Notes: generated by a model from the letters alone, not told the origin. A stretch of 64,000 bases of DNA from Maribacter polysiphoniae (GCF_003148665.1 NZ_QGGQ01000003.1:248001-312000); one strand, 5' to 3'. Numbered from the stretch's first letter, positions 8,053 to 18,050 are shown. Numbers and translations: made by a program.

Positions 8053-8469
8053 ATGAAAAGTGTTTTCCATAAAATAACATCGTTTACAATGGCACTATTA
8101 GTGCTGTTATCAACCTTCTCTTTTTCGGTTGCGCAACACTATTGTGGTGATGTTCTGGTTGATTACTCTTTCTTGGGCCATGCAGAATCTTGCGGCATGG
8201 AAGTTCAGGAGACAGCAGAGTTACCAGAGTGCAATTTGGTCAAAGCCGACTGCTGTAGCGATGAAGTCCTTACCGTTGATGGCCAGAACGACTTAAAAGT
8301 ATCTTTCGAAAAATTAAGTTTTGAACAACAACAGTTTGTTGCCCTCTTCATCTACACCTATCTTAATCTTTACGAAGGACTACCTGAAAACATAGTCCCG
8401 TTTAGTGATTACCCCCCTCCACTTTTGGTCAAGGATATACAGATCCTAGATCAGATTTTCCTCATTTGA
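8053..8469 (+). CDS. HYC_CC_PP family secreted protein
   Basis: 138 aa. The signal peptide is about residues 1-27, ending in SFSVA-QHYC. The landmarks are QHYCGD near 28, DCCSDE near 73 and YPPPLLVKD near 121, ending in FLI as in the divergent homologue at 7361. Both proteins share YTY(I/L)NL(F/Y)EGL(E/P)ENVVPF-type spacing, so they are recent paralogues or a functional pair. Probably periplasmic; cysteines may bind metal or form a disulfide. It is 104 bp upstream of the CusA pump gene and may be the first gene of that operon. Confidence 0.8.
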   Translation: MKSVFHKITSFTMALLVLLSTFSFSVAQHYCGDVLVDYSFLGHAESCGMEVQETAELPECNLVKADCCSDEVLTVDGQNDLKVSFEKLSFEQQQFVALFIYTYLNLYEGLPENIVPFSDYPPPLLVKDIQILDQIFLI

Positions 8470-8573
8470 TTTTTAAGTAATAGCATTTTACAGCCCGACT
8501 GATAGCAGTTTAGGGCTTATCCTGTTTTCGTTGGTTTCCGGCCAGCACTTCTAATTACTTAATCATCAATGTC

Positions 8574-11500
8574 ATGCTGAATAAAAGCATCAAATTCCTT
8601 ATCGAAAATAAATTGGTAGCCGTTTTGCTCCTAGTCCTTTTTGTAGGCTGGGGAACCGTAAACGCCCCTTTCGAGTGGAGCACTGGCTCATTACCAAGAA
8701 ACCCTGTTGCCGTAGATGCCATACCTGACATCGGGGAAAACCAGCAGATTGTTTTTACCAAATGGGACGGTCGTTCCCCACAAGATATCGAGGATCAAAT
8801 TACCTACCCATTGACAACCTCACTCTTGGGAATACCAGGGGTTAGGACCATCCGTAGCTCCTCCATGTTCGGATTTTCAAGTATCTATATCATATTTGAA
8901 GAGGATATCGAGTTCTATTGGAGCCGCAGTCGAATCCTTGAAAAATTGAACTCCTTACCGAGCGGTTTACTGCCCGATGGGGTCAACCCTGCATTGGGGC
9001 CGGATGCCACAGGACTTGGACAAATCTACTGGTACACTTTGGAGGGACGCGATGAGAAAGGAAATGTCACAGGCGGCTGGGATTTACAGGAGCTTAGAAG
9101 TATTCAGGATTTTTATGTTAAATATGCCCTATCGTCAGCAAGCGGTGTTTCAGAGGTGGCCTCTATAGGGGGTTATGTACTAGAATATCAGGTAGATGTG
9201 AACCCCGAACTGATGAAGCAATACGGTATTGGGCTACAGCAGGTGGTAAAAGCGGTAAAACAAAGTAATCGTGATATTGGGGCACAGACCTTGGAAATTA
9301 ATCAGGCCGAATATCTTATTCGCGGGCTTGGGTATGTGAAGTCCATCGAGGATCTACAGAATGCAGTCGTTACCTCTGAGGATTACACGTCCATTCGCTT
9401 AAAGGACATTGCAAATGTTTCCTACGGACCGGCCACCCGGCGCGGTATTTTGGATAAGGAAGGCGCAGAAGTTGTCGGTGGCGTAGTGGTCGCACGGTAT
9501 GGTGCCAATCCAATGGAAGTCATCAATAATGTTAAAGACCAAATCAATGATTTAAGTGCCGGACTGCCCTCAAAAGTACTTGAAGACGGCAGAACATCTC
9601 AACTTACCATTGTTCCTTTTTATGATAGGACCGAACTCATTCAAGAAACGCTGGGTACGCTCAATGAAGCCCTGACCTTGGAAATTTTCATTACCATTTT
9701 GGTCATCATTATCATGGTCTTCAATTTAAGGGCATCCATCCTGATATCGGGGCTGTTGCCGGTTGCGGTGCTTATGGTGTTTATTGCGATGAAGCTATTC
9801 AATGTGGATGCAAACATCGTGGCACTTTCGGGTATAGCCATTGCCATTGGAACCATGGTGGATGTAGGGGTCATACTCTCGGAAAACGTCATACGGCATT
9901 TGGACGAAAATGAAGAGGGCCTACCCATTAATACCGTTGTCTACAATGCCACCGCAGAGGTGTCGGGGGCCATATTGACCGCCGTAATGACCACCATCAT
10001 CAGTTTTATTCCGGTATTCACGATGATCGGGGCCGAAGGAAAACTCTTCAGACCCTTGGCCTTTACAAAAACCTTTGCGCTTACCGCATCCATTATCGTA
10101 GCCTTATTTTTGATACCACCCTTTGCGGCCTTTCTATTTAGAAAAAAAAGCATAAAGAAAACCACTGGATACGCCGTTAATGGAATATTGATACTTCTAG
10201 GGATTATAGCCCTTGTTTATGGCTTTTTATTAGGATTTATATTGATTGCCTTCGGTATCGTAGGCTTGCTAAAAAATCCGGAATTGGCATCACGTATTTC
10301 CACTGGATTTTCGCTTTCCGAAGAACGAGCCAATCTTATCAATATCATTATTTCGGCCTTTGCCATTGTTTTTGTTTTGGCGGAATACTGGAGACCGCTC
10401 GGTCTCGATAAGAGTATTTTTTGGAACCTGATTTTTGTTTCGCTTATATGTTTCGGACTACTGGGCTTCTTTACCATATTCCGGAACTATTATACAAGGA
10501 TACTTCGCTGGGCATTACGGAATAAACTGATATTTCTTTCCATACCCACCGCCATTGTGATATTCGGGGTAATGATTATGCGCAATACGGGCAAGGAGTT
10601 TATGCCTTCATTGAACGAAGGTTCGTTTTTATTGATGCCTACCTCCCTTCCGCACGCCGGTGTCGAAGAGAACAAACGGGTATTGCAGCAACTGGATATG
10701 GCTGTAGCCAGTATTCCTGAAATAGCAACGATAGTCGGCAAATCCGGTAGAACCGAATCCGCATTGGATCCGGCACCCTTGTCGATGTATGAGAACGTCA
10801 TCCAGTACAAGCCAGAATACGTGTTGAACGAGAACAGGGAGCGCCAACGGTTCAAGGTTAATGAAGATGGCCTCTTCGAACTCAGGGACGGCACCTTTGT
10901 GACCAATCCGAACATGGTTCTAGATGATGAAGGAAATTACGATGAGTCTGCCATAGTTTCTGCATTCTCTGTTAAACAAAAGGATTTGATTCCCGACAAT
11001 GATGGGGAATATTTTAGAAACTGGCGGCCTGAAATTGAATCCCCCGATGATATTTGGAACGAGATTGTACGTGTAACGAAACTTCCAGGCGTTACATCCG
11101 CGCCCAAGCTGCAGCCTATTGAAACCCGCTTGGTCATGTTGCAAACGGGAATGCGGGCACCTATGGGCATCAAGGTAAAAGGGCAAGATTTAAAGGAAAT
11201 AGAAGCCTTTGGCCTCAAGCTTGAAGACATTTTAAAGGAAGCCGAGGGGGTCAAGGATGAAGCCGTATTTGCCGATCGTATTGTCGGAAAACCCTATTTG
11301 CTGATAGATATCGATAGGGAGCGCTTGGCACGATACGGCATTACCATTGAAGACGTGCAGAGCGTTTTGCAGGTGGCCGTTGGTGGCATGGTGCTTACCC
11401 AAACTGTTGAAGGCCGTGAGCGTTATGGCGTACGCGTGAGGTATCCACGGGAATTGCGAGAGAATCCAGCGGACTTGGAGAATATTTATATTCCTGTTGC

Positions 11501-12338
11501 AAAAGGAAGTCCGGTTCCTTTAAGCGAATTGGTTACGATCAGATACGAAAAAGGGCCACAGGTCATCAAGAGTGAGGACACTTTTTTGGTCGGTTATGTG
11601 TTGTTCGATAAGTTGGACGATTTTGCCGAAGTCGAGGTGGTCGAGAACGCTCAAGCGCTGATACAGGAAAAAATAGATAGAGGGGAACTCGTAGTACCCA
11701 AGGGTATCAACTATTTGTTTACCGGTACTTATGAAAACCAGCTGCGTGCCGAAAAAACCTTATCGGTCGTAGTACCGTTGGCATTGGCCATCATATTCTT
11801 GATTCTTTATTTTCAATTCCGTTCGGTCGGCACATCTTTAATGGTATTCACCGGGATTGCCGTTGCCTTTGCGGGAGGTTTTCTGATGATCTGGTTCTAT
11901 GGACAGGATTGGTTCTTGAACTTCAACTTTTTCGGGGAAAATCTCAGAGACCTCTTTCAAATGCACACCATTAACCTGAGTGTTGCCGTATGGGTCGGGT
12001 TTATTGCGCTATTCGGTATAGCCACGGATGACGGCGTGGTAATGGCCACCTATCTTACCCAGACTTTTGATAGGAACAAACCCGATTCACTTGTTGCGGT
12101 CAGGGACTCAGTGGTCGAAGCAGGTGAGAAACGTATCCGTCCGTGTTTGATGACCACCGCTACCACTATTTTGGCGCTGCTCCCCGTATTGACATCCACA
12201 GGGCGGGGTAGCGATATTATGATACCGATGGCGATTCCTTCTTTCGGGGGAATGCTTATCGCTTTGATTACCCTATTTGTTGTTCCAGTCTTGTACAGTT
12301 GGAAGGCCGAATTTCAATTAAAAAGAGTATCCAAATGA
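8574..12338 (+). CDS. cusA: CusA/CzcA-family heavy-metal efflux RND permease
   Basis: 1254 aa inner-membrane pump that exports Cu(I)/Ag(I)-type ions with an adaptor and a TolC-like channel, driven by protons. Residues 12-30 are TM1. The porter domains carry GIPGVRTIRSSSMFGFSSIY. The central helices include GIAIAIGTMVDVGVILSENV (Asp430 and Glu437) matching the CusA relay helix, followed by the RND block AEVSGAILTAVMTTIISFIP. The C-terminal helices have ATDDGVVMATYL and RIRPCLMTTATTILALLPVL. It is about 200 residues longer than E. coli CusA. Much of the excess is an extra hydrophobic stretch at about residues 533-635 between TM6 and TM7. Its stop overlaps the start of the TolC-type gene (ATGA), so the two are translationally coupled; the adaptor lies 14 kb away at 26370. 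Confidence 0.9.
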   Translation: MLNKSIKFLIENKLVAVLLLVLFVGWGTVNAPFEWSTGSLPRNPVAVDAIPDIGENQQIVFTKWDGRSPQDIEDQITYPLTTSLLGIPGVRTIRSSSMFGFSSIYIIFEEDIEFYWSRSRILEKLNSLPSGLLPDGVNPALGPDATGLGQIYWYTLEGRDEKGNVTGGWDLQELRSIQDFYVKYALSSASGVSEVASIGGYVLEYQVDVNPELMKQYGIGLQQVVKAVKQSNRDIGAQTLEINQAEYLIRGLGYVKSIEDLQNAVVTSEDYTSIRLKDIANVSYGPATRRGILDKEGAEVVGGVVVARYGANPMEVINNVKDQINDLSAGLPSKVLEDGRTSQLTIVPFYDRTELIQETLGTLNEALTLEIFITILVIIIMVFNLRASILISGLLPVAVLMVFIAMKLFNVDANIVALSGIAIAIGTMVDVGVILSENVIRHLDENEEGLPINTVVYNATAEVSGAILTAVMTTIISFIPVFTMIGAEGKLFRPLAFTKTFALTASIIVALFLIPPFAAFLFRKKSIKKTTGYAVNGILILLGIIALVYGFLLGFILIAFGIVGLLKNPELASRISTGFSLSEERANLINIIISAFAIVFVLAEYWRPLGLDKSIFWNLIFVSLICFGLLGFFTIFRNYYTRILRWALRNKLIFLSIPTAIVIFGVMIMRNTGKEFMPSLNEGSFLLMPTSLPHAGVEENKRVLQQLDMAVASIPEIATIVGKSGRTESALDPAPLSMYENVIQYKPEYVLNENRERQRFKVNEDGLFELRDGTFVTNPNMVLDDEGNYDESAIVSAFSVKQKDLIPDNDGEYFRNWRPEIESPDDIWNEIVRVTKLPGVTSAPKLQPIETRLVMLQTGMRAPMGIKVKGQDLKEIEAFGLKLEDILKEAEGVKDEAVFADRIVGKPYLLIDIDRERLARYGITIEDVQSVLQVAVGGMVLTQTVEGRERYGVRVRYPRELRENPADLENIYIPVAKGSPVPLSELVTIRYEKGPQVIKSEDTFLVGYVLFDKLDDFAEVEVVENAQALIQEKIDRGELVVPKGINYLFTGTYENQLRAEKTLSVVVPLALAIIFLILYFQFRSVGTSLMVFTGIAVAFAGGFLMIWFYGQDWFLNFNFFGENLRDLFQMHTINLSVAVWVGFIALFGIATDDGVVMATYLTQTFDRNKPDSLVAVRDSVVEAGEKRIRPCLMTTATTILALLPVLTSTGRGSDIMIPMAIPSFGGMLIALITLFVVPVLYSWKAEFQLKRVSK

Positions 12339-13552
12339 AGAAATACCTATACATATTGATTGGAATAGTATCCGTCGCTTCCATGAACGGACAAGAGTTG
12401 GAAAGCCTTATCCAACAAGCCGAACTGAACAATCCGGAAATTCAGGCTTTTGGGCTGCGGTATAATATTGCCTCCGAAAAAGTGAACGAGGTCAACACTT
12501 TACCCAATACGGAGGTAAGTGCCGGACTTTTCGTAAGCGAGCCCGAAACACGGACCGGAGCACAGAAAGCACGGTTCGCGGCAAAACAGATGATCCCGTG
12601 GTTCGGTACCATTACCGCCCGTGAAAATTATGCAAGTTCATTGGCCGATGCCCAATACGAAGAACTAGTGATCGTAAAACGAAAACTGGCCCTATCGGTC
12701 TCGCAATCCTATTACCGACTATTTTCAATTAGGGCAAAACAAGGTGTATTGGACGAGAATATCGAATTGCTGGAAACCTATGAACGATTGGCCCTGACCT
12801 CGGTAGAAGTTGGTAATGCCTCTGCGGTTGATGTGCTACGCTTGCAGATTCGGCAGAACGAACTGCTACAGCAAAAAGAAGTTTTGGAACAGGAGTTTCT
12901 GGCCGAGCTGACCTTGTTCAATAATCTTTTGAATCGGGACGAGCAGACCCAAGTCGAAGTTTACGACGGGCTTACGGTACCGGAACAAGACCCGATAACG
13001 GAAGAAGGAAGCCTTGACCTGCACCCCGAACTTTTAAAGTATGATAAATTGTACGAGTCGGTCGAACAATCCGAAATCTTGAACCAAAAAGAAGCATTAC
13101 CGGACCTTGGTTTCGGATTGGATTACATACCCGTCGCCGAAAGGCCCGATATGTCTTTTGATGATAACGGGAAGGATATTATAATGCCGATGGTATCGGT
13201 ATCCATCCCGATTTTCAACAATAAATACAAATCCATATCCGAACAGAACAAGCTAAGGCAAGAGGAAATAACCGCCCAAAAGCAAGAACGAAGAAACAAA
13301 CTCGAAACACTTTTGAGCGAGGCCATGAATAATAGAATAGCCTTCAGGATCCGGTTTAGAACACAATCCAAAAATATCAGGCAGGCCAAGGATGGGGAGG
13401 AAATCCTTATCAAAAGTTACGAGACCGGAACCATTGATTTTAACGATGTGCTCGATATTCAAGAGTTACAGCTTAAGTTTCAAATCAATCGAATCGAATC
13501 CATCAAGGGCTACTTTGTGCAATCGGCCATTATTAATTATCTAAGGAGCTAA
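12335..13552 (+). CDS. TolC-family outer-membrane efflux channel (CusC role)
   Basis: 405 aa from the ATG at 12335, which overlaps the CusA stop as ATGA. A signal peptide MKKYLYILIGIVSVASMNG precedes two TolC-type helical repeats. In the first, LNNPEIQAFGLRYNIASEKV is followed by MIPWFGTITAREN and a long coiled stretch. In the second, LPDLGFGLDYIPV is followed by MVSVSIPIFNNKYKSISEQN. This is the canonical outer-membrane partner for the RND pump encoded immediately upstream. Length is typical for Bacteroidota metal TolC proteins. Confidence 0.9.
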   Translation: MKKYLYILIGIVSVASMNGQELESLIQQAELNNPEIQAFGLRYNIASEKVNEVNTLPNTEVSAGLFVSEPETRTGAQKARFAAKQMIPWFGTITARENYASSLADAQYEELVIVKRKLALSVSQSYYRLFSIRAKQGVLDENIELLETYERLALTSVEVGNASAVDVLRLQIRQNELLQQKEVLEQEFLAELTLFNNLLNRDEQTQVEVYDGLTVPEQDPITEEGSLDLHPELLKYDKLYESVEQSEILNQKEALPDLGFGLDYIPVAERPDMSFDDNGKDIIMPMVSVSIPIFNNKYKSISEQNKLRQEEITAQKQERRNKLETLLSEAMNNRIAFRIRFRTQSKNIRQAKDGEEILIKSYETGTIDFNDVLDIQELQLKFQINRIESIKGYFVQSAIINYLRS

Positions 13553-13629
13553 TATCCATATTGATAAGAGCATTATGTATCGATTGAATATGATACAGTA
13601 GGATATTATAAATATTAAAAAAGAGAATC

Positions 13630-16086
13630 ATGATAAAAAAAATTACAGTGTTGTTGGTACTTCTCATTTCATGCGTAGGCATTGCTCAAGTAGGGACCAA
13701 CGGACAAGATAGAAAAGAAGATGGGCGACCTGTTAAGGAGTATAACCTTACCATTGAAGAAAACAAAATGACGCTTGGTGGTGTTGCTGCCAATGCAATG
13801 ACCATCAATGGTAGTATTCCCGGACCAGTCTTGGAATTTACCGAAGGCGACCTTGCTATAATCAACGTAACCAATAAAATGGACGAAGAAACCTCAGTGC
13901 ATTGGCACGGATTGATACTTCCTAATTTTTATGATGGCGTTCCCTATTTGACTACCCCACCCATCGAACCAGGAACGACTTTCCAATACAGAATCCCGAT
14001 CAATCAATCGGGTACATATTGGTACCATTCCCATACGATGCTACAAGAACAGAAAGGGGTGTATGGTTCCATTATGATTCAGCCCAAGGAAAAAACCTTG
14101 GACTATGATAAAGATTTAGTTGTAGTACTCTCTGACTGGACCAACGAAAAACCGATGAACGTACTGCGTAACCTAAAAAGGGGAAACGAATGGTATCAAG
14201 TTAAAAAAGGTACAGCGGTCCCTTTGGGCAGGGTCATCAAAGAGGGGGCTTTTGGCGCGCAGCTTAAATTCTGGAGAGACCGTATGGAAGGGGCTGATAT
14301 TGCCGATATCTATTATCCGGCATTTCTGACCAACGGGAAAACATTGGCAGAATATCCCGAATTCAAGCCAGGAGAAAAGGTGCGGCTTCGCTTTATCAAC
14401 GCTTCGGCCTCTACCTATTATTGGATGGATTTTGGTGGTGGTAACCCAATGGTGGTTTCCGGCGATGGTATTGATGTGCAACCCGTATCCAAAAGCCGAT
14501 TTCTATTTGGTATAGCTGAAACCTACGATGTAATCGTAACCATACCTGACGGTACTTTGGAAGTTACGGCAACGGCACAAGATGGCTCTGGGCATACATC
14601 ATTGCGTTTAGGACAGGGAACACTTTATCCTGCAAAAACGATTGATAGACCGGACAAAGTGGAAATGATGAAGCAAATGGCAAAAATGGATATGAAAATG
14701 GGAGCACCTGCAATGGCTGGTAATAAAAAGAAAAACACGCCTGAATTTTTAATGCAGAAGTATGGAATGAAGATGGATATGAAAGACGGTCAGATGAATA
14801 TGGGGATGAACGATAAGATGTCAATGAATAAAGGCAAAATGGGCGATAAGATGAAAACGGATGACCAAAAACCTATGGATATGAATGACAATCATATGCA
14901 AATGGAGATGCACAAAAAGATGGACGGTATGAAGGGAATGAACCCGCCTGCCGGACGGGCAGGAATGGACTCGATGTCAATGGACCATAACGGAGAATCT
15001 AATAAAATGAAAGGCCATATGAATCACAATATGCCCAAGATGCAGAAGGATACTTCTTCATTTGATTACGACACTCGTAAAACATATTTCAACTACGACT
15101 TTTTAAGGGCAAAGGAGAATACCACCTACAAAGCTGATTTGCCGGTAAATGACATACTGTTGAACCTAACGGGAAATATGCAGCGCTATGTATGGAGTAT
15201 GAACGGCGTACCCCTTTCAGAAACCGATAAAATAAAAATCAAGGGGGGCGAAGTAACTCGGATTACGCTCAACAACCTTACGATGATGCACCACCCAATG
15301 CACCTGCACGGGCATTATTTTAGGGTCATCAATGAAAATGGCGAACGTTCCCCATTAAAGCATACGGTAAATGTACCACCTATGCAGAAAGTGGTCATAG
15401 AGTTCTATAATGAAGAGTATGGCGATTGGTTCTTTCACTGCCACATACTGTATCATATGATGGGCGGTATGGCAAGGGTTTTCAGTTACGATACGCCAAG
15501 AGACGAAAGAATGAAGGATTATCCTGTTCAGAAACTTATTGATGAAACAGACCATTATTATTCTTGGGGAAGAGCGCGTTTAGGTTCAAATTTCAATGAG
15601 CTTAATCTTATATCGAGTAATATCCGCAATGAATTTGGCCTACGTGCCGAATTTGACTACGACCAAAATGCCGAAATAGAAGTGAATTATAATAGATACC
15701 TGAATGATTGGGTACGTGTGTATGCAGGAGTAAATACCGAAACTTCAACACCGGATTCTTATGATACATTTAATACTGTAGGATTGGTCGGTGTAAAATA
15801 TTTTACACCATATAGATTTAATGTAGATGTGAGTATGGACCATCAGCTACGCCCAAGAATACGTCTGGACAGAGAATTATTGATTTTTCCTAGAGTTTTT
15901 CTGGAAGGCGAATACGAATACAGAGCTGACTTTGGATGGGTAAATGATTTGGAGAACAACAAATCCTTTGAAAGTGAAACACAATGGTTGGTAGGGGTTG
16001 CGTACATTCTTTCCCGTAATTTTTCAATCCAAGGCAATTATAACAACCGATACGGTTGGGGTGGCGGACTTTTGGTAAGATTTTAA
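13630..16086 (+). CDS. Multicopper oxidase with Met-rich linker and C-terminal CopB-like barrel
   Basis: 818 aa secreted protein (signal peptide 1-19). The copper ligand blocks are all present: HWHG (91-94), WYHSH (131-135), HPMHLHGH (555-562) and HCHILYHM (603-610), so types 1, 2 and 3 sites should form. Residues 343-475 are a linker crowded with Met, Lys and Asp, as in CopA/CueO copper oxidases. Residues about 640-818 alternate like beta strands and end in the outer-membrane signature LLVRF. This resembles CopB/PcoB barrels, usually separate proteins. It probably oxidises Cu(I) to Cu(II) at the outer membrane. A REP-like palindrome inside the linker encodes NPPAGRAG (residues 438-445). The next gene begins 3 bp after its stop. 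Confidence 0.85.
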   Translation: MIKKITVLLVLLISCVGIAQVGTNGQDRKEDGRPVKEYNLTIEENKMTLGGVAANAMTINGSIPGPVLEFTEGDLAIINVTNKMDEETSVHWHGLILPNFYDGVPYLTTPPIEPGTTFQYRIPINQSGTYWYHSHTMLQEQKGVYGSIMIQPKEKTLDYDKDLVVVLSDWTNEKPMNVLRNLKRGNEWYQVKKGTAVPLGRVIKEGAFGAQLKFWRDRMEGADIADIYYPAFLTNGKTLAEYPEFKPGEKVRLRFINASASTYYWMDFGGGNPMVVSGDGIDVQPVSKSRFLFGIAETYDVIVTIPDGTLEVTATAQDGSGHTSLRLGQGTLYPAKTIDRPDKVEMMKQMAKMDMKMGAPAMAGNKKKNTPEFLMQKYGMKMDMKDGQMNMGMNDKMSMNKGKMGDKMKTDDQKPMDMNDNHMQMEMHKKMDGMKGMNPPAGRAGMDSMSMDHNGESNKMKGHMNHNMPKMQKDTSSFDYDTRKTYFNYDFLRAKENTTYKADLPVNDILLNLTGNMQRYVWSMNGVPLSETDKIKIKGGEVTRITLNNLTMMHHPMHLHGHYFRVINENGERSPLKHTVNVPPMQKVVIEFYNEEYGDWFFHCHILYHMMGGMARVFSYDTPRDERMKDYPVQKLIDETDHYYSWGRARLGSNFNELNLISSNIRNEFGLRAEFDYDQNAEIEVNYNRYLNDWVRVYAGVNTETSTPDSYDTFNTVGLVGVKYFTPYRFNVDVSMDHQLRPRIRLDRELLIFPRVFLEGEYEYRADFGWVNDLENNKSFESETQWLVGVAYILSRNFSIQGNYNNRYGWGGGLLVRF

Positions 16087-16089
16087 TTA

Positions 16090-17388
16090 ATGGAAGGATA
16101 TAAAAAAAATAGCTTGAGTTTGACCGGTGCCGTATCCCTGGGTACGGGGGTAATGATCGGTGCCGGTATTTTTGCCCTGTTGGGTCAGGTAGCAGAACTA
16201 TCGGGTCAATGGTTTCCTATTGCGTTTTTGGTAGGGGCCATTATCTCGGGCTTTAGTGCCTACTCTTATATTAAATTGTCGAATGCTTATCCATCTGCAG
16301 GAGGGATTGCCACCTATCTGAAAAAGATTTATGGTAAAGGGGCGTTTACGGCATCCGGGGCTTTGCTAATGGCTTTTTCCATGGTTATCAACGAGAGTTT
16401 GGTTGCACGTACCTTCGGTTCGTACACCTTGCAATTGTTCGATGTTGGCGACAATAGTGTATGGGTTCCTATTTTGGGGGTCGTACTGTTGATTACGGCG
16501 TTCTTGATCAATATTTCGGGAAACAACGTTATCGGCAAATCATCGTTAGTGATGGCCATCCTGAAAATAGGAGGCATTTCCATTTTTGCGATAGGCGGAC
16601 TGTGGGCCGCGGGATTCTCTTTTTCAGAAGTAGTCCCCTCTAGCAGTTTGTCCGAGTATCCAGTCTCCAGCTATTTAGGGGCCTTGGCATTATCCATCTT
16701 GGCCTACAAAGGCTTCACGACCATAACCAATAGCGGTGGGGAAATTATCAACCCTAATAAAAATGTTGGAAGGGCAATAATTATTTCACTGGCCATTTGC
16801 ACTCTCATATATCTATTGGTCGCTTTTGCGGTTTCCTCTAATCTTTCGATAGAAGAAATCATACAGTCCAAGGACTATTCCCTAGCGGAAGCATCCAAGC
16901 CTGCCTTTGGCAAATATGGTCTTTGGTTTACGGTTGGTATTGCCATTGTCGCTACGATTTCAGGAGTTATTGCTAGTGTTTTTGCCGTTTCAAGAATGAC
17001 GGCCATGCTCACTGACATGGATTTGATACCCCATAACCATTTTGGAATGCCAGGGGGCATACAGAAGCATATGCTGGTATATACCGTAGTCTCGGCAATC
17101 GCATTGACCGTTCTATTCGATTTGACAAGAATTGCATCTTTAGGGGCCATACTCTATTTGGTCATGGATATTGGAATCCACTGGGGCATTTTAAAAAATC
17201 TACGGAAAGAAATAAAGGCAAATGCGGCCATAATCGGTACCGCCATTATATTGGACCTTATCGTTCTTGGCGCATTTCTATGGATTAAAATATCGAGTGA
17301 CGTGCTGGTCGTGATTGTAGCGGTGGTACTTACGATACTCGTTTTTGCTGGGGAAAAATGGTTTTTAAAAAGAACGAATAACACTTAA
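16090..17388 (+). CDS. APC-superfamily amino acid/polyamine permease
   Basis: 432 aa, about 12 transmembrane helices. The N-terminal helix has the APC substrate-backbone motif LGTGVMIGAGIFALLGQVAE and is followed by GGIATYLKKIYGKG. SILAYKGFTTITNSGGEIINPNKNVGRA matches the amphipathic stretch after TM6 of APC carriers. The substrate cannot be told from sequence. It lies 3 bp after the multicopper oxidase gene and 11 bp before a SHOCT gene, so it is part of the same operon; its link to copper handling is not obvious. Confidence 0.85.
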   Translation: MEGYKKNSLSLTGAVSLGTGVMIGAGIFALLGQVAELSGQWFPIAFLVGAIISGFSAYSYIKLSNAYPSAGGIATYLKKIYGKGAFTASGALLMAFSMVINESLVARTFGSYTLQLFDVGDNSVWVPILGVVLLITAFLINISGNNVIGKSSLVMAILKIGGISIFAIGGLWAAGFSFSEVVPSSSLSEYPVSSYLGALALSILAYKGFTTITNSGGEIINPNKNVGRAIIISLAICTLIYLLVAFAVSSNLSIEEIIQSKDYSLAEASKPAFGKYGLWFTVGIAIVATISGVIASVFAVSRMTAMLTDMDLIPHNHFGMPGGIQKHMLVYTVVSAIALTVLFDLTRIASLGAILYLVMDIGIHWGILKNLRKEIKANAAIIGTAIILDLIVLGAFLWIKISSDVLVVIVAVVLTILVFAGEKWFLKRTNNT

Positions 17389-17399
17389 AAATTTAGATT

Positions 17400-17591
17400 A
17401 TGATGATGTACTGGTGGGTAATTGTTTTGGTAGTTCTAGTTCTGGGCATATCGATGTATGCTGGGAAGAACGGGAATGTGTTAAGAAGAAAACAAAAACC
17501 TATGGATATTCTGGACGAACGTTTCGCGAAAGGCGAAGTATCCAAAGAAGAATATGAAGAACAAAAACGAATTATTAATTCTAAAAATTAA
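17400..17591 (+). CDS. Small SHOCT-domain membrane protein
   Basis: 63 aa. One helix (about residues 3-20) and a C-terminal SHOCT motif KPMDILDERFAKGEVSKEEY. It is the plus-strand paralogue of the protein at 5204-5422. Three ATG codons in a row begin the frame; the first is used here. It ends 1 bp before the start chosen for the DUF302 gene. Confidence 0.75.
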   Translation: MMMYWWVIVLVVLVLGISMYAGKNGNVLRRKQKPMDILDERFAKGEVSKEEYEEQKRIINSKN

Positions 17592-17592
17592 A

Positions 17593-17982
17593 ATGATGAG
17601 ATATTATTTCAATAAGACCCTTAACGAAGATTTCGATAAAGTTATCGAGAGGGTTACGGAAGAACTTAAAAAAGAAGGTTTTGGCATTTTAACTGAAATC
17701 GATGTCAAGGAAACCTTGAAAAAGAAATTGGATGTAGACTTCAAAAAATATCGAATTCTTGGTGCCTGCAATCCCCCCTATGCGCATCAAGCATTGGAGG
17801 CTGAAGACAAGATAGGTACCATGTTGCCTTGCAATGTAATCGTGCAGGAAGTATCAAAAGGGGTCGTAGAAGTTGCAGCGGTAAATCCGATGGCGTCAAT
17901 GCAAGCGGTCGATAATGAAATACTTGCAGAAATCGCAAGCGAGATTACGGCCAAGTTGGAAAATGTCATCGAGAAACTTTAA
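17593..17982 (+). CDS. DUF302 domain protein
   Basis: 129 aa from the ATG at 17593, which follows the SHOCT stop by 1 bp. The open frame reaches back to 17554, but that part overlaps the preceding gene and has no family features. The protein shows the DUF302 pattern: FDKVIERVTEELKKEGFGIL, FKKYRILGACNPPYAHQAL, then MLPCNVIVQEV and VNPMASM. DUF302 proteins are small cytoplasmic (or exported) alpha/beta proteins of unknown biochemistry, frequent in copper and stress operons. The conserved Cys in GACNPP and LPCNV could bind metal (inference). Confidence 0.85.
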   Translation: MMRYYFNKTLNEDFDKVIERVTEELKKEGFGILTEIDVKETLKKKLDVDFKKYRILGACNPPYAHQALEAEDKIGTMLPCNVIVQEVSKGVVEVAAVNPMASMQAVDNEILAEIASEITAKLENVIEKL

Positions 17983-18050
17983 ACATCAACTCTTTCGGTT
18001 TTACGAAAAAAAGAATAATCCAAATAATTATAAATCTAAAATTAAGAGCA

